A stretch of 60,000 bases of DNA from Diphasiastrum complanatum (GCA_029204225.1 CM055095.1:62293910-62353909); one strand, 5' to 3'; positions 32,520 through 43,375 are shown, numbered from the stretch's first letter. Translations and numbers: made by a program. The notes: generated from the sequence alone by a model not told the origin.

Positions 32520-33340
32520 GTATCGTGGCTTGCCGTCAATAAACACCGCCCGTTGCCCTTTTTCTTTAGCTTCTTGTATGATGTTTTTCCTTGCTAGCCA
32601 TTGGGTATGAGTTAAATCATCATCTATAAAAATAAAGGTCCCTTTCAGCTTGGCTCAAAGTTTCAAGGTAGCAGTACGAAGTGCGAGAGACCGGAATTTA
32701 ATAAATAAAACATTCTCATCATATTTGCCTCTCCAAGCAGTTTCAAATCCTTCAATTGTGTGTGAAAGTTTATTGACAAGTGAATCCCTGGCCTCCTCTA
32801 GCGGTTTTCCAGCATTCGGAATGCCTCACTCTAATATTAAGAGGTTTTTTGGCTCTTTTTTCTTGCTCCGAAAACACGCTTTCTAGTTGTGAGTCAATTG
32901 AAATATTAGTAGGCAAATCTACCATACCATTATCTTTCTTGAACAATGCTACCCATGTTTTTGTCTCTTCCACTTGTTTCTCGAGGTTGGAAATCTTGTT
33001 AAAAGTTTCTGCAAGATCCGTAGCAGATGAAGGTATGGATGTTCGTAGCTGGCTGATCTCATCTCGCAACTTTTTGACCTCCAATTTTAGCATTGCATTT
33101 TCACCTTGCACTTCTGAAAGTAGTGCATACAAGTGCCCTATATGATAGTGATGTCTTCCGGTAGGATAGAGCGAGGTATAGTGACAGGTGAGGCTTTAGA
33201 TAGCACAAACTTGAGGAGTAGAGGGACTAGGAGAAGGAGGAGGAAGAGCTGAGGGTTTGGGGGCAGCGGGGGCATCGAGGTCTTTTGGTTCCATTTTTCC
33301 AGCAAGGCAGGTAGGAAGAGATAGTGAGGAAATGTGGAGG
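32520..33340 (-). pseudogene. LINE B ORF1
   Basis: A proline-rich start (KTSMPPLPPNPQ in one frame) and, after an indel, MYALLSEVQGENAMLKLEVK (coiled coil), KISNLEKQVEETKTWVALFK and LNIRVRHSE, where other copies read LNIRVRGIPN. Another shift follows, then KLKGTFIFIDDDLTH in a different frame. The layout equals the copy at 48267. Confidence 0.8.
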
Positions 33341-33568
33341 AAGTCAAGTCAGCTCAGGGCAGCTGTTCGCGCTTGAAGTCCGTGGGATGATCTCGATTCT
33401 TGCAGAGGTGCGAGCAGAGCTGTGGCGTAGAACTGCAATGCTTTGAAGCCCTCAATTCCCAAAGAGAAACGGACGATGCTTCACGTTGTTAGTGGATCAT
33501 CCGCTCTAAGATTGTTGTCTGAGCGCACCCATAACGAGCCATTGATGGATACCATCGCTTATCTCTGA

Positions 33569-33773
33569 GTCAGGAAGTGCAACGACAGATTGATTGTGAA
33601 TTCGTGCAAAAGCAGGTGCACTGTCAATCCAGCCTATGCCCACACACAGCACAACGCTGAGAGGAAAAGCAAGATGCCACCAGAGTTTTTCACCAAAGAG
33701 TATAGCAATTAGGAAGTGCAATCTTAGATTGATTGTTAATCCATGCAAAAGCAGGTGCGCTGTCATTCCAGCC
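33569..33773. repeat. Direct repeat of ~66 bp in the LINE B 5' region
   Basis: AGGAAGTGCAA...GATTGATTGT...GCAAAAGCAGGTGC...CCAGCCT occurs at about 33569-33635 and 33706-33773 with several mismatches. Confidence 0.75.
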
Positions 33774-33821
33774 TGAAATGTCATCTTGAATGCGGTTGTC
33801 CAACGAGCAGTGTCTTCTCAT

Positions 33822-34048
33822 TCACAATCTAGAATCTAAGAGATTATTGTACCTCCAACGATCTGCCCTGTCCTCCTTATGGAATGCATACTCAAATACT
33901 AACAAACTTTTGAGTGCTTTCTTTGAGGGCAGGAAGCTCACGAGCGATTGAGATGGCATGTCTATGGAGTAGATTGCAACGCTGCCATCACTAGAAGCTA
34001 TGGCTACACGGTCAAGGGCAAGAGAGCGTGTGGGAGCAAAATCAACTG

Positions 34049-34050
<2 letters not shown>
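33822..34050 (-). other. Short ORF with weak beta-propeller resemblance
   Basis: On the minus strand, starting next to the TC array: LAVDFAPTRSLALDRVAIAS, SDGSVAIYSIDMPSQ, FEYAFHKEDRADRWRYNN. The SDGSVAIYSID segment resembles one WD40 strand pair, but a single repeat is weak evidence. It may simply be the 5' untranslated region of LINE B. Confidence 0.25.

Positions 34051-34100
<50 letters not shown>
34051..34100. repeat. (AG)n microsatellite, tail of LINE C
   Basis: Perfect 50-bp array at the 3' end of LINE C (minus strand TC), directly followed on the minus strand by LINE B. Confidence 0.95.
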
Positions 34101-34104
<4 letters not shown>

Positions 34105-34559
34105 ATGTCTTCGGGTACCCTTGGGCACATAAGACAAAGAAAAAGTACATCAAAAGGAGCATTGTCCATGCACACTGCAACAAACAAGTCCTGGTCCAGC
34201 CCCAAGAAGGATGCAGTAATCTGAAGCCACAAGTAACGGCCATAAGTATCCTGAGACACCAACCGAATAGAAGGAGTATACACCGACATGTACAAACATG
34301 CAACTCCACCAGAGGCCCGAAGTATCCTACCCTGTAGCATAGGTCGTGGAGCAGAAATCCACTGAAAACCAGAAATGTGCGGAAGTGGGTGTGTGGAAGA
34401 CTCATATGTCTCTGCAAAAAGTAGAAAATCAGCCGAACACAGATAGGTGTCAAGATCAGCCGTTGTAAAAGAGGTGGAGAGGCCGCCACAATTCCAAAAA
34501 CCGAATGTGACGCTAGCCGGGGCTATCGGGCTGCTCCCATGCCCGAGTACCCCAACTTC

Positions 34560-35526
34560 CTATTGACGCTTGGAGCAAAAGCGAGGGTTGCCATTTGTAA
34601 ATACCACCCGCTGTTGTTTTGTCGTTGCCTCATGAATAATAGTTTTACGCTGTAACCATTGGCAGTGAGTAAGGTCATCATCTATGTAAATCTGAGAGCC
34701 TCGGAGAGTACAACGCGCACGAAGAACTGTTTGCCGGTCGTCCATAGTTTTGAATTTGACAAATAATACCTTCGGATCATGCTGGAGGCACCAAACATGC
34801 TGGATACCTGGAACTAAGAGCCTCATGCGTGAAGTAAACAAAGACGTAACCTGGTCCAGTGTTGTGCCCTCAGTAGGAAGACCCCGGAATCTTAAGTTGA
34901 GCTTTTTGTCATCCCGACGTTGTTGTTCTGCCAAGACGCCTTGTACCGTGGTGTCTAAGGAGGGTGCTACAGAGACGAAGAGATGGTAGATGATCTCAGG
35001 ATACAAGCCCATGATTTGGTCTCACGTACTTCTTGCTCGAGAGTAGGTACTTTTTGTACATGTTCCACCGTCTCATGAAGCTGATGTTCAAGAACGAGAA
35101 TTTGGGCAGTGCGCTCAACAGTGTCATGTATCTGGCGCTCAAGTAGAGGAAGCTTATTCATGGATGCCTTAGTATCCTCAACAGCACAAGAGATATTAGG
35201 GATGATGTCCCTCTGCAAAGCACTAAGCGCCACACGAAGAGAAGCAATTTTAAAGTGTTGAGCGTCAATCGTGGCAGTGTTAGTAAGCAAATTCGCACGA
35301 AGTTCATTGAGTTGTGAAAGAAAAGCGGCAAATTGCTTAGAAATGTACTCATTCAACGAGATGTTCTCGGGAGTGGTGTGTTGTGTGTAGGTGTGGTGTG
35401 GCATGTGTCTCCCGTAGCAGCTGAGGATGAAGCAGCAACCTATGGCGGTGGAGCGCTGACAGAATCGGTAGGCATGGTGGATGCAATTTCCAAAGTATGA
35501 AGACGTTTGCGAGAGCCTGTAGACAT
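34560..35526 (-). pseudogene. LINE C ORF1
   Basis: Starts MSTGSRKRLHTLEIASTMPT at 35526. After an in-frame stop and an indel come the coiled coil (NEYISKQFAAFLSQLNELRA, RTAQILVLEHQLHETVEHVQ) and the RNA-binding part LNLRFRGLPTEGTTLDQVTS, VLFVKFKTMDDRQTVLRARC, IYIDDDLTHCQWLQRKTI. Domain order is as in the other ORF1 copies. One frameshift lies near 35000. Confidence 0.8.
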
Positions 35527-35545
35527 AAACTTCTTAGCACGCTTT

Positions 35546-37401
35546 GTGCGCAAGACAAAGCCTGGAGGAAGGCGAAGCGAAGCCGTAGGATAATTTGCAG
35601 GAGATAGATGAGAGAGGAAACAAAACCCTAATCAAGCAGTCGTGCTCACGCTTCTGAAAGAAGCTAGTGATAAGATGCTGGCCATAATCAGTAGTATCTT
35701 CCGACGGTATCAAAGAGGCTCTCAACGTAAGCATCTCTCGTAGTAAAAGGCCAACACATCTGGGATCCTGATACTCCAAAAAGGTACTGAGGGTAAAGGG
35801 GGTGTCCCGATATAAACAATGATATTGGCCACGTATCTGATAGTATGTAGGGCATGTGAAGATAAAATGGAACTCATCATCCACTACACCAAATGTGCGC
35901 ACCTGACAGATCCGATGCTCTCTCGAAATGCCTGAATATCTGCGGTCTCAATAACAAGCTGGTGTGAAGAGACTCGTAACTGTCCCAACCTATATCGGAG
36001 CCCAAAAAGGAAGAGATAGATATACTGTCTCTGCGTAAGATATGTGTGCCATAAAGGTAAGCTTGACCCTGTCATGATCAGGATGATCCCATACTATGTG
36101 GCAATAGCTATGATACAACTGCTGTATGATAAATGCATGAGTTCCCTGTGGGAGATCCAGCATGCTCGAGAAGAGGTAAGCGCTGCCAACGCGTATCTGT
36201 GAGTATCCATGGTCTCAAGGCGATGTAGAAAGGTAACAATCTGAAACAAAGCCTTACCACCATGGGAAGTGAGGCGAACTCTACCAAAAGAATCTCATGA
36301 GGAATTGATGGCTTCGCACGAATCATCCTCCCTAACATGGTGATCTGCAAGCGAGTGATGTCCTCCAGGTACCCTGAGATATCCCTGGGCACCAAACCTC
36401 CGCCGAGTGCAAAGCCACTGGTGAGACCGCTGCAGAGAAAAGGTGGTCTCTAGAAGCAGGATCATGAATATGGTAAGTAGTACACACTCTCTCCATATGT
36501 ACCAAGGCAGCATGCCCCTTACGCAGGCGAGATAGAGCAGTAGAGCGAAAAGTGAGTAAGGGACCAGTGAATAGTACAGCTAGATAGGGGTATGAGGTAA
36601 CAATCTCCAGCATCTGTCCATCATAATAAAATGTGTCATCTCTCATATGCTGTCGGTTAGTGTTAAACACCATGACCTTGGTCTTCGCAATATTCACCGT
36701 CAAGCACCAAACTAAGCAAAAACCATAGAGAGCATCAAGATGTCACTGTAACCCAGAAGCTGTAGAGGATAGCAATGCCACATCGTCCACGTACAATAGG
36801 ATAGGAATAATAACATCAGCAAGTGGACATCCATCACCACCCTCCTCCTTGATGATCCGCTCTAGATCATCAATGTACAATGGAAAAAGAGTAGGAGAGA
36901 TTGGACATCCCTGCTTGACCCCAACTATGCTCTGGATAAAAGACGACCAACTGCTGCCATCTCTGAGGCGTGCTTCTTCTGTACTTGCACCAAAAGATTG
37001 GGAGAGTGATGCATGGCGAATACCTCCTGCTTATGTAAGGTGTGGCAATCATGATCATACCATCGGTTATAGGTCTTTCGGTGAGTGGAATATGTCTTAT
37101 GGGGAAAAGCCTGGGTGGCGGCTTGTATGAGGGAATGCGAGAAGAAGCTAGCTTGTTGCTCAATAGAAGAGGAGAAGGGAAAATCTTGCAAAAGAGTGTT
37201 GAGCGTGAGGATTTATTGTGGGATGAACTGTGCACAAAAAGAAAAACGAGGCTTAGTGGTCTTGGGTCGAGCGGTTGGAAGGGGAGAAGTCTGGCCAACA
37301 GAGAGTAAGAGCAGTGAATGATCAGCCAGGGTGGGAGGGAGAATGGTAAAGCTATGAATGAGCGGAATGAAGGCTGGCGAGCCAATGAAGTAGTCCACCA
37401 C

Positions 37402-37403
<2 letters not shown>
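35546..37403 (-). mobile_element. LINE D: ORF2 without first RT motifs
   Basis: Minus-strand ORF2 remnant. From 37403: the end of endonuclease (VVDYFIGSPAFIPLIHSF), the linker (HKTYSTHRKTYNRWYDHDCH), a deletion, then RT from its fourth motif (QGCPISPTLFPLYIDDLE) with catalytic ILLYVDDVALLSS (near 36790), KTKVMVFNTNRQHMRDD, and the C-terminal part FIFTCPTYYQIRGQYHCLYR and SYGFASPSSRLCLAHKAC. The 5' end directly follows the (TC)n tail of LINE E; the 3' UTR and tail are lost at LINE C. Confidence 0.82.

Positions 37404-37457
<54 letters not shown>
37404..37457. repeat. (GA)n microsatellite, tail of LINE E
   Basis: 54-bp perfect array. On the minus strand it follows ...GTTAATAAAGCTTT, the 3' end of LINE E, and precedes LINE D. 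Confidence 0.95.
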
Positions 37458-37461
<4 letters not shown>

Positions 37462-37646
37462 TTTATTAACGTCTTTTCCATGCCAAAAGGCATATAAGAC
37501 GAACAAGTACAGCAACTAAGTTGGACACAAGACGGATCAGTGCCGTCAAAGCAAAAAAGAAAAACAAACTAACTAACCAGGAAGAGAGTCATATAGCCAG
37601 GATTATATTGTACGTAGACCATATACATGTTCAACTGGACATCTCT

Positions 37647-38574
37647 TCATTTCTCTATCTCTAATTCTATCTCAGAATTATCATTAACTATAGGCTTTCG
37701 ATCTACCAGTCTGATAATACCATCACGATGGATAAGTCGTCTGCCAGTTGATAGAGCTTCTTGTCTTGCCTTCTTACGCTCTTGAACTTGGATGAAGGTA
37801 AGATCTTCGTCCAGGTAGATTTTGGTTTCCCTCAATTTGAATCTCTTCCCTAGAACTTCACACTGGTGAGACACTGATGTGAAGCGGATGACAAGAGTAT
37901 CCAGGTCCTTCTTAGGTCGCCAGACAGTTTCCATTCCTTTGCTATGGTGTTGAAGATTTCCTTCCAAAAACTTCTCAGCTTCTGCAACAGCATTTTGAGA
38001 GTTCGGAATACCTCTAACACGAACATTGAGAGCTTTATGCTCTCGCAGAAGGCTCTCAATGAACGTGGCTGAGATAAACGAAGGTGAAGGCGGAGGTGGA
38101 GAGATAATTGGAGACGAACCTTTAAGCACATTTGCCCATGAGTGGACAGTCGTATGGTGTTGTTCCACTTGATTTTTGAGCTGCTGGATTTTTGCCGAAG
38201 TAGCGATTTGGGAAGAAGCTTCACTTTTTATAACTGCAACTTTGTTCTTGATTCTTGAATGGAAGTATCCAACTTTTGAATATGCGATTGCACCACTAGA
38301 AGCAGGAATCATGAGAAGCCAATTGCTCTCTGTGATTGTTGAGGTATTCAAATAGACGGAGTTGATCATCCCGAAGAAGTTTGACCAATGCATAAGGAGA
38401 GAAAGAAACAGGTGCTTCTGGAGTGTTTGGAGTTAAGGGAATAGCTACAATAGTTTCATTATTGTCAAGAATAGGGTTTGATGGAGAGATAGGGACCGCT
38501 ACAGGCATAGGAGCATTGTTGGAAATGGAGGATGGCTCAAAAGTGGTGGCAACGACTCCTTTGCGACGTGGCAT
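37647..38574 (-). pseudogene. LINE E ORF1
   Basis: Opens MPRRKGVVATTFEPSSISNN and shifts frame near 38310. The second frame gives a coiled-coil part (KIQQLKNQVEQHHTTVHSWA), a Pro/Ser linker, the RNA-binding domain HKALNVRVRGIPNSQNAVAE, LVIRFTSVSHQCEVLGKRFK, IYLDEDLTFIQVQERKKARQ, and a C-terminus RLVDRKPIVNDNSE. Apart from the single shift (about 310 codons in total) it is well preserved. Confidence 0.82.
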
Positions 38575-38760
38575 TATGAGGAATCCAGCAGATCAGCGAT
38601 GAGGGACAGCAGGTGCGATGGAAGACAACAATGGAGCTAGCAGATCAGGGAGCCAGCAGATCAGCGATGGAGGACAGGTGCAGAAATGAGATGGACAGCA
38701 GATCCGCCAGCAGATGGAGCAGGTGCGATGGAGGACAGCCATCGCTAGGCCATGGTTGCC

Positions 38761-39591
38761 TATGATTTGCATTCATCTCATGATCCTTCTCAATGTGGTT
38801 GCTGTTACCAATGGATCAACGAAGCCCTCTCTTTGATCCATTATATCCTTCAAGATTAACTTTGCATAAGATTAGGACTTTAAGTGTAAGAGATACTTTC
38901 AATCTTATTTTTGATTGCTACATTATTTCTACTTATAAGCATTATTAAATAATCTAGTCAAATCATTGTGGGTTTATTCGACTCAAAAGGATTATGTAGA
39001 TGTTTTCATAGAAACTAAACTAGTTGTCCAAAACATTAAAGTTTTAGTAACTTTCTCTATAGTCCACATCATAAGCTATGTTCTTTTGCAAACTCAGTCA
39101 CACACTAAGTAGGATAGTACATCAAATTACTTATACACCCATTAGATGAGTTGGCTAGCGACATGCTTGTAAAGTACATTCTTACATGGCAAATTAGTTA
39201 CAATCAAGGCCTACTTCTGAAAAAATGATGCTCAGTGGTTCATTCTACCACATAGAAACAATTTTCTTGATTACTGCCAATATCAAAATACAGACAAATA
39301 TTAATGTGAAAATGAATCTAGGTATAGCATTGCTAAACATTTCATAATTTCTCCTTTGATAATTCTTTGAGTTTGTTCCATATTCGAGGATGGATTGTTA
39401 CAATATTGGCTTGACGATATTATAGACGGAAACATTTATGAAATTTTTATTGAAAATGGTTAAATTGGCTTACTTATAGAAAGAGATGCAATTGTAATGA
39501 TAACACAAGCATCATTTTAGATTTTGCAGAAGGTTCACCTTTTTATATTTGATAATGTTATATTCACTCTAGTGTTGTTGATGACTTTTAG
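38761..39591 (+). other. HFM1 intron, unique part
   Basis: AT-rich sequence with no repeat or coding signal that I recognise. It ends in the acceptor TGACTTTTAG. Confidence 0.6.
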
Positions 39592-39643
39592 TAACAAAGA
39601 AAAAGGCTGTTATACAGAATATGATCGGTCAACCCTTATACAG
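39592..39643 (+). CDS. HFM1: HFM1/MER3, visible exon 5
   Basis: 52 bases between CTTTTAG and GTAAGT. The first T completes the Tyr codon begun at 24371; then NKEKGCYTEYDRSTLIQ. The final Gln is the first residue of helicase motif VI (QxxGRxGR). Phase and sequence fit plant MER3 exactly, so this exon belongs with those at 23161-24371 despite the 15.2-kb gap. Confidence 0.92.
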
Positions 39644-39970
39644 GTAAGTTTGGAGCACTCACCACCCTTTCACTAGCATAGTTATACCTCCAATCAGTTT
39701 TCATTTCTATAAAGCCTAATTATCCATATACATAGGTCCCAATTGTACGAAATGTGGGCACGTTTCCCATGTTTTGTATACAATGTATTTTTTCAATTTT
39801 TCACATAGGATATTGATAATTGTAGCTCGAACATCTATTTATTTCATGTAGACTTGTGCTATGGCATGTCATCTAGATATGGTAAATGACGAATATCTCA
39901 TGGGAGTCCTTAGAGAAATCTCATTCAAAAGTAATGAGGTACACTACCAACTAATGTTTCTTTATTTCAG

Positions 39971-40042
39971 ATGTGTGGTCGAGCTGGACGTCCTCCATAT
40001 GATGAAACTGGAATTGTGATCGTTATGACGCGTAAAGAAACG
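39971..40042 (+). CDS. HFM1: HFM1/MER3, visible exon 6 (motif VI)
   Basis: 72 bases between ATTTCAG and GTGTCT, in phase 0, encoding MCGRAGRPPYDETGIVIVMT plus RKET. MCGRAGRPP with the preceding Gln is motif VI, containing the arginine finger. The next expected exon (VHLYENLL-type sequence, winged-helix and Sec63 domains) was not found up to 60000, so it either lies beyond the window or the gene has been broken. Confidence 0.93.
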
Positions 40043-40357
40043 GTGTCTTTCCCTTTCCTTCTTATAGAAAAGCATCTATAATTATTACATTAGTAGAGTT
40101 TCATGTATTGATGTTTTCAATAGGATATGATATTAATTTTGAACAAAGTTTTTCTGAGGATGTACATTTTAATATTTTTGAACAAAGTTTTTAAGGATGT
40201 ACATTTTAATATTTTGACATTTGCTTTCTTTTCATCATTGGTTTCTTTTATTCTCTCTTATTACCTAGATTCAATTCAAGCATATTCATTATTTCCATTT
40301 CAAAGTAATCCTACGTTTAAGCAAGCTAAATTTCATAGAAAAGTATTTATACACGGT
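40043..40357 (+). other. Probable HFM1 intron
   Basis: AT-rich, with a small direct duplication (GAACAAAGTTTTT...GATGTACATTTTAATATTTT at about 40140 and 40180). No exon found. Confidence 0.6.
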
Positions 40358-40760
40358 AGTTACGAATGCAACCACAACTGATCTAGAGCTAAGCTATGAA
40401 AGCATCACATAAGCAAGATTTAACCCTAGAAAGCAGGAAAGAGAGATTAAGGAGACTAAAGAGAGAGATCAATATCATCAGCTGAGTAACAAATGACACA
40501 GATTCCCTACTTATAGCCTAAAGGAAGCCCTAAAAGGAAGCTTCCAGTGACAAGGGCCCAACTGGGAGGGATAATAGTGCACCTTCCAGGAAGGCCCCCC
40601 ACTATCCAGTAATATGTCCAAATAATGACTAATAAGGCCCAAGGCCCACCATATAGTCTATGTGTCAATAATGAATAAAAAAGGGCCCAAGGCCTGCTTA
40701 TGCATAAAATAAAGTAAATGTAAATGGATGTGGCGAATGTAATGAGCCGAGTCCATAACT
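40358..40760 (-). repeat. G4 3' LTR
   Basis: 403 bp, AGTTACGAATGC...CCATAACT on the plus strand; same noncanonical termini as G1. Confidence 0.9.
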
Positions 40761-40863
40761 CTCCCTGACACAAAAGTAAGACCCAGCTACCGAAAAGAAA
40801 GTGGATCATATAGCAGCAAGCCCTGGTGGATCAACATCTAGAACAACATCTGATGTAGAGGAA

Positions 40864-42079
40864 TCAACAAGTGCAGCAAGAGCACGAGCCTGTGATCCGC
40901 AAGTGATGGTGTATGATAAAAGACATCAATAGGCTCCCATGTGGCCTCAAGAACTTCCAAAATGTGATAAGGCCCATAATAACGTGGTGCAAGCTTCTCA
41001 GTAGAAGCATGGCCCTGGACAAAATGATGACGTGCAAACCGTAGGCGTAGATAACCATATCTCCAAGCTGAAACTCAACATGGGCGGTGACGATCAACTG
41101 AGTTTTGATAACGCTGCTGAACATGTTGTAAATGAGAATTGGCCCGGGTAACAAGCTCACGGCACTTGATAGAAAGGATGCAAGTGTCACAGGTTTATCC
41201 TCAGGAGGAAGAGGAATGCCAGGTAGAAGAGGTGCATAGCCATGAGATAATAGAAATGGTGAGACGCCTGTGCAGGTACTAACAAAGCTATTATAGCTAT
41301 ACTCTGCTAAACATAGATGTTGATCCCAATCCTTCCCAGAAGGAGTAACAAAATGGCGTAAATAATCCTCAAGGATCCTGTTAAGGACCTCAGACTGCCC
41401 ATCAGAAGTAGAGTGATAAGCAAAACCCATAAAAAGTTGTACATCCAAGATACACATAAGCTCTGTCCAGAATATGCATGTAAACTTACTATCTCGATCA
41501 GAAAGTATAGTATGAGGAAACCCATGCAGGCAGAAAATCTTTGATAGGAACAAACGTGCACACTACTCTGTTGTGATAGTACTGCGAACTGGTATAAAAT
41601 GTGCCTGTTTTGAGAACCTGTCAACTACCACCATACATGAATCGTGACCACGCTGGGTACGGGGAAGTCCAAGGATAAAGTCCATAGATATATCAGTCCA
41701 CTGGCGATGAGGAATAGGCCAACTCTGGAGTAAACCAACAGACTTAGCACGGGAGTACTTATTACGAAGACAGAAAGGGCAGGTACGAATAAGTACAGCA
41801 TGCTCAGATCGAAAAGAGGGCCAATAGAAAGACGAGCATAAGACTTCTAAAAACCAAAGTGACCCCCAATAGGGGACGCATGAGCATCTGACAACAATTG
41901 GGAATACAAAGAGAACCATAACGATAAAGACGATGGTTGACAATGGAGTAAACCTGATGAGGATGGGACGAAACAGGTGGGGCAGAACTATAAACATCAC
42001 GAAAATCAGAACATGTAAGGTATGCGGCAGGTAGATCATCAAACCATGTAGGAACAGTAGCAACAAGTGTATTCAACAA
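40864..42079 (-). pseudogene. G4 integrase
   Basis: Fragments in several frames: zinc finger region (near 41800-41900), SMDFILGLPRTQRGHDSCMV and HFIPVRSTITTE (41563-42066), LSDRDSKFTCIFWTEL and SDGQSEVLNRILEDYLRHFV (40864-41553). After FWKFL the sequence jumps to chromodomain-end sequence in another frame (RPHGSLLMSFI), so most of the chromodomain is deleted. Confidence 0.83.
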
Positions 42080-42081
42080 AG

Positions 42082-43375
42082 CTAGAAGCGAGACAATGCA
42101 TCAGTAGCAGTGCTAGCACGACCAGGACGAAACAATATAGAAAAATTAAAAGACTGTAAAAACTGCAACCAATGAAACTGACGATCACTAAGATCACGCT
42201 GAGAAAAGAGATAACGTAAAGGCTGGTGATCAGTAACAATGTCAAACGGAACTGGATAAAGATAATGGCGCCACTTCTTAAGAGCATAGATAATAGCAAG
42301 AAGCTCTTTCTCATGCACAGAATAACGTTGCTCATAAAAGCGAAGACGACGTAACTCATAAGCAATAATGCACTACGACTGGCGAAGCAAAGCACCCAAA
42401 CCAACATTACTAGCATCAATCTCAACAACAAACTTCTGATCAAACTGGGGTAAACACATAACGGCAGCATCAACAACAACACGACGAAGAGTATCAAACG
42501 CTGACTGACAATCAGAAGTCCAAAGAAAAGTACGAGACTTCTTCAAAAGTGTATGAAGAGGAGCTGCAATAGTGGCAAAATGAGGAACGGGACGACGGAG
42601 GTGAGTGGCTAACCCAAGGAACATACGAACATGATGAACATTAGTCGGAATAGGCCAATCCTGGATGGCTTGAACCTTATGAGGATCCAGACGAATGTGC
42701 CCATCACAAACAAGAAAACCAAGAAACTCGATCTCAGCAACAACAAAAGAACATTTAGAAAACTTAGCCAATAACTGGTGATGTACAAGTAACTGAAAAA
42801 CAGAGGAAAGGTGGGAAACGTGCTGGCTAAAAATAAGAATATCATCAAAATAAACCAAGACACAATGACCAAGAAGCAGACGCATGATGTTATTCATCAC
42901 ATTCTGGAACGTAGGAGGGCCATTAGTAACACCAAAAAGAAGCACACGAAATTCATATAAACCAAGATGAGTACGAAAAGCAGTCTTATGTTCGTCAGAA
43001 GGGTGCATCCTAATTTGGTAATATCCAGAACGAAGATCTATCTTAGAAAAGATCTTAGAGGTACCAAGCTGGTCAAAGAGGTCATCCACGTGCGGAATAG
43101 GGTACTGATTACGAATAGTCAACTTATTTAAAGCACAATAATCAATACAGAGACGTTTGGTACCATCTTTCTTATTAACAAGGAGAACAGGGGCACCAAA
43201 AGGGCTGTGATTAGGACCAATGAGACCCTGATCTAACAAGGCAGTAATCTGGAGCTCAAGCTCATCACGCTCAGATAGAGACATACAATAAGGGGGATGG
43301 GAAGGAGGAGTAGAACCAGGACTCAAGTCAATATGTTGGCTGATGTCACAATGGTGGTAGCGTCGTAGGTTCTGA
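42082..43375 (-). pseudogene. G4 reverse transcriptase and RNase H
   Basis: The main frame (42373-43375) holds DISQHIDLSPGSTPPSHPPY, VLLVNKKDGTKRLCIDYCAL, FSKIDLRSGYYQIRMHPSDE, VTNGPPTFQNVMNN, YFDDILIFS, the thumb, and the start of RNase H (VVEIDASNVGLGALLRQS; Glu-Ile-Asp in place of Glu-Thr-Asp). The rest of RNase H (MHEKELLAIIYALKKWRHYL) is in the frame of 42082-42318. Confidence 0.86.

Larger units (their letters stand above)
31984..34050 (-). mobile_element. LINE B: 5' region, ORF1 and endonuclease
   Basis: Minus-strand LINE cut at 31984 by C3. Reading from 34050 leftwards: a 5' region of about 700 bases, ORF1 (33340 to 32520) and ORF2 endonuclease (32459 to 31992). Its 5' end abuts the (AG)50 array at 34051-34100, which is the tail of LINE C. 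Confidence 0.82.
34051..35545 (-). mobile_element. LINE C: ORF1-only type derivative with (TC)n tail
   Basis: Minus strand, from 35526: ORF1, a short endonuclease start (34490 to 34180) and then, directly, the LINE 3' terminus: TGTACTTTTTCTTTGTCTTA, a hairpin at 34115-34128, GACATTAAT and a 50-bp (TC)n tail (34051-34100). Most of endonuclease and all of RT are missing between GLDQDLFVAVC and the 3' end. The retained 3' terminal signal suggests that it was copied as a unit. Confidence 0.8.
37404..38760 (-). mobile_element. LINE E: ORF1-only element with 3' hairpin and (TC)n tail
   Basis: Minus strand: a 5' region with short repeats (CAGCAGATC and GCGATGGAGGACAG, 38580-38740), ORF1 (38574 to 37647), about 150 bases of 3' UTR, the hairpin ATGCC-TTTT-GGCAT (37480-37493), ACGTTAATAAAGC and the (TC)n tail. 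No ORF2 sequence lies between ORF1 and the 3' signal. The last ~35 bases before the tail match the full-type copy at 45878. Confidence 0.85.
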
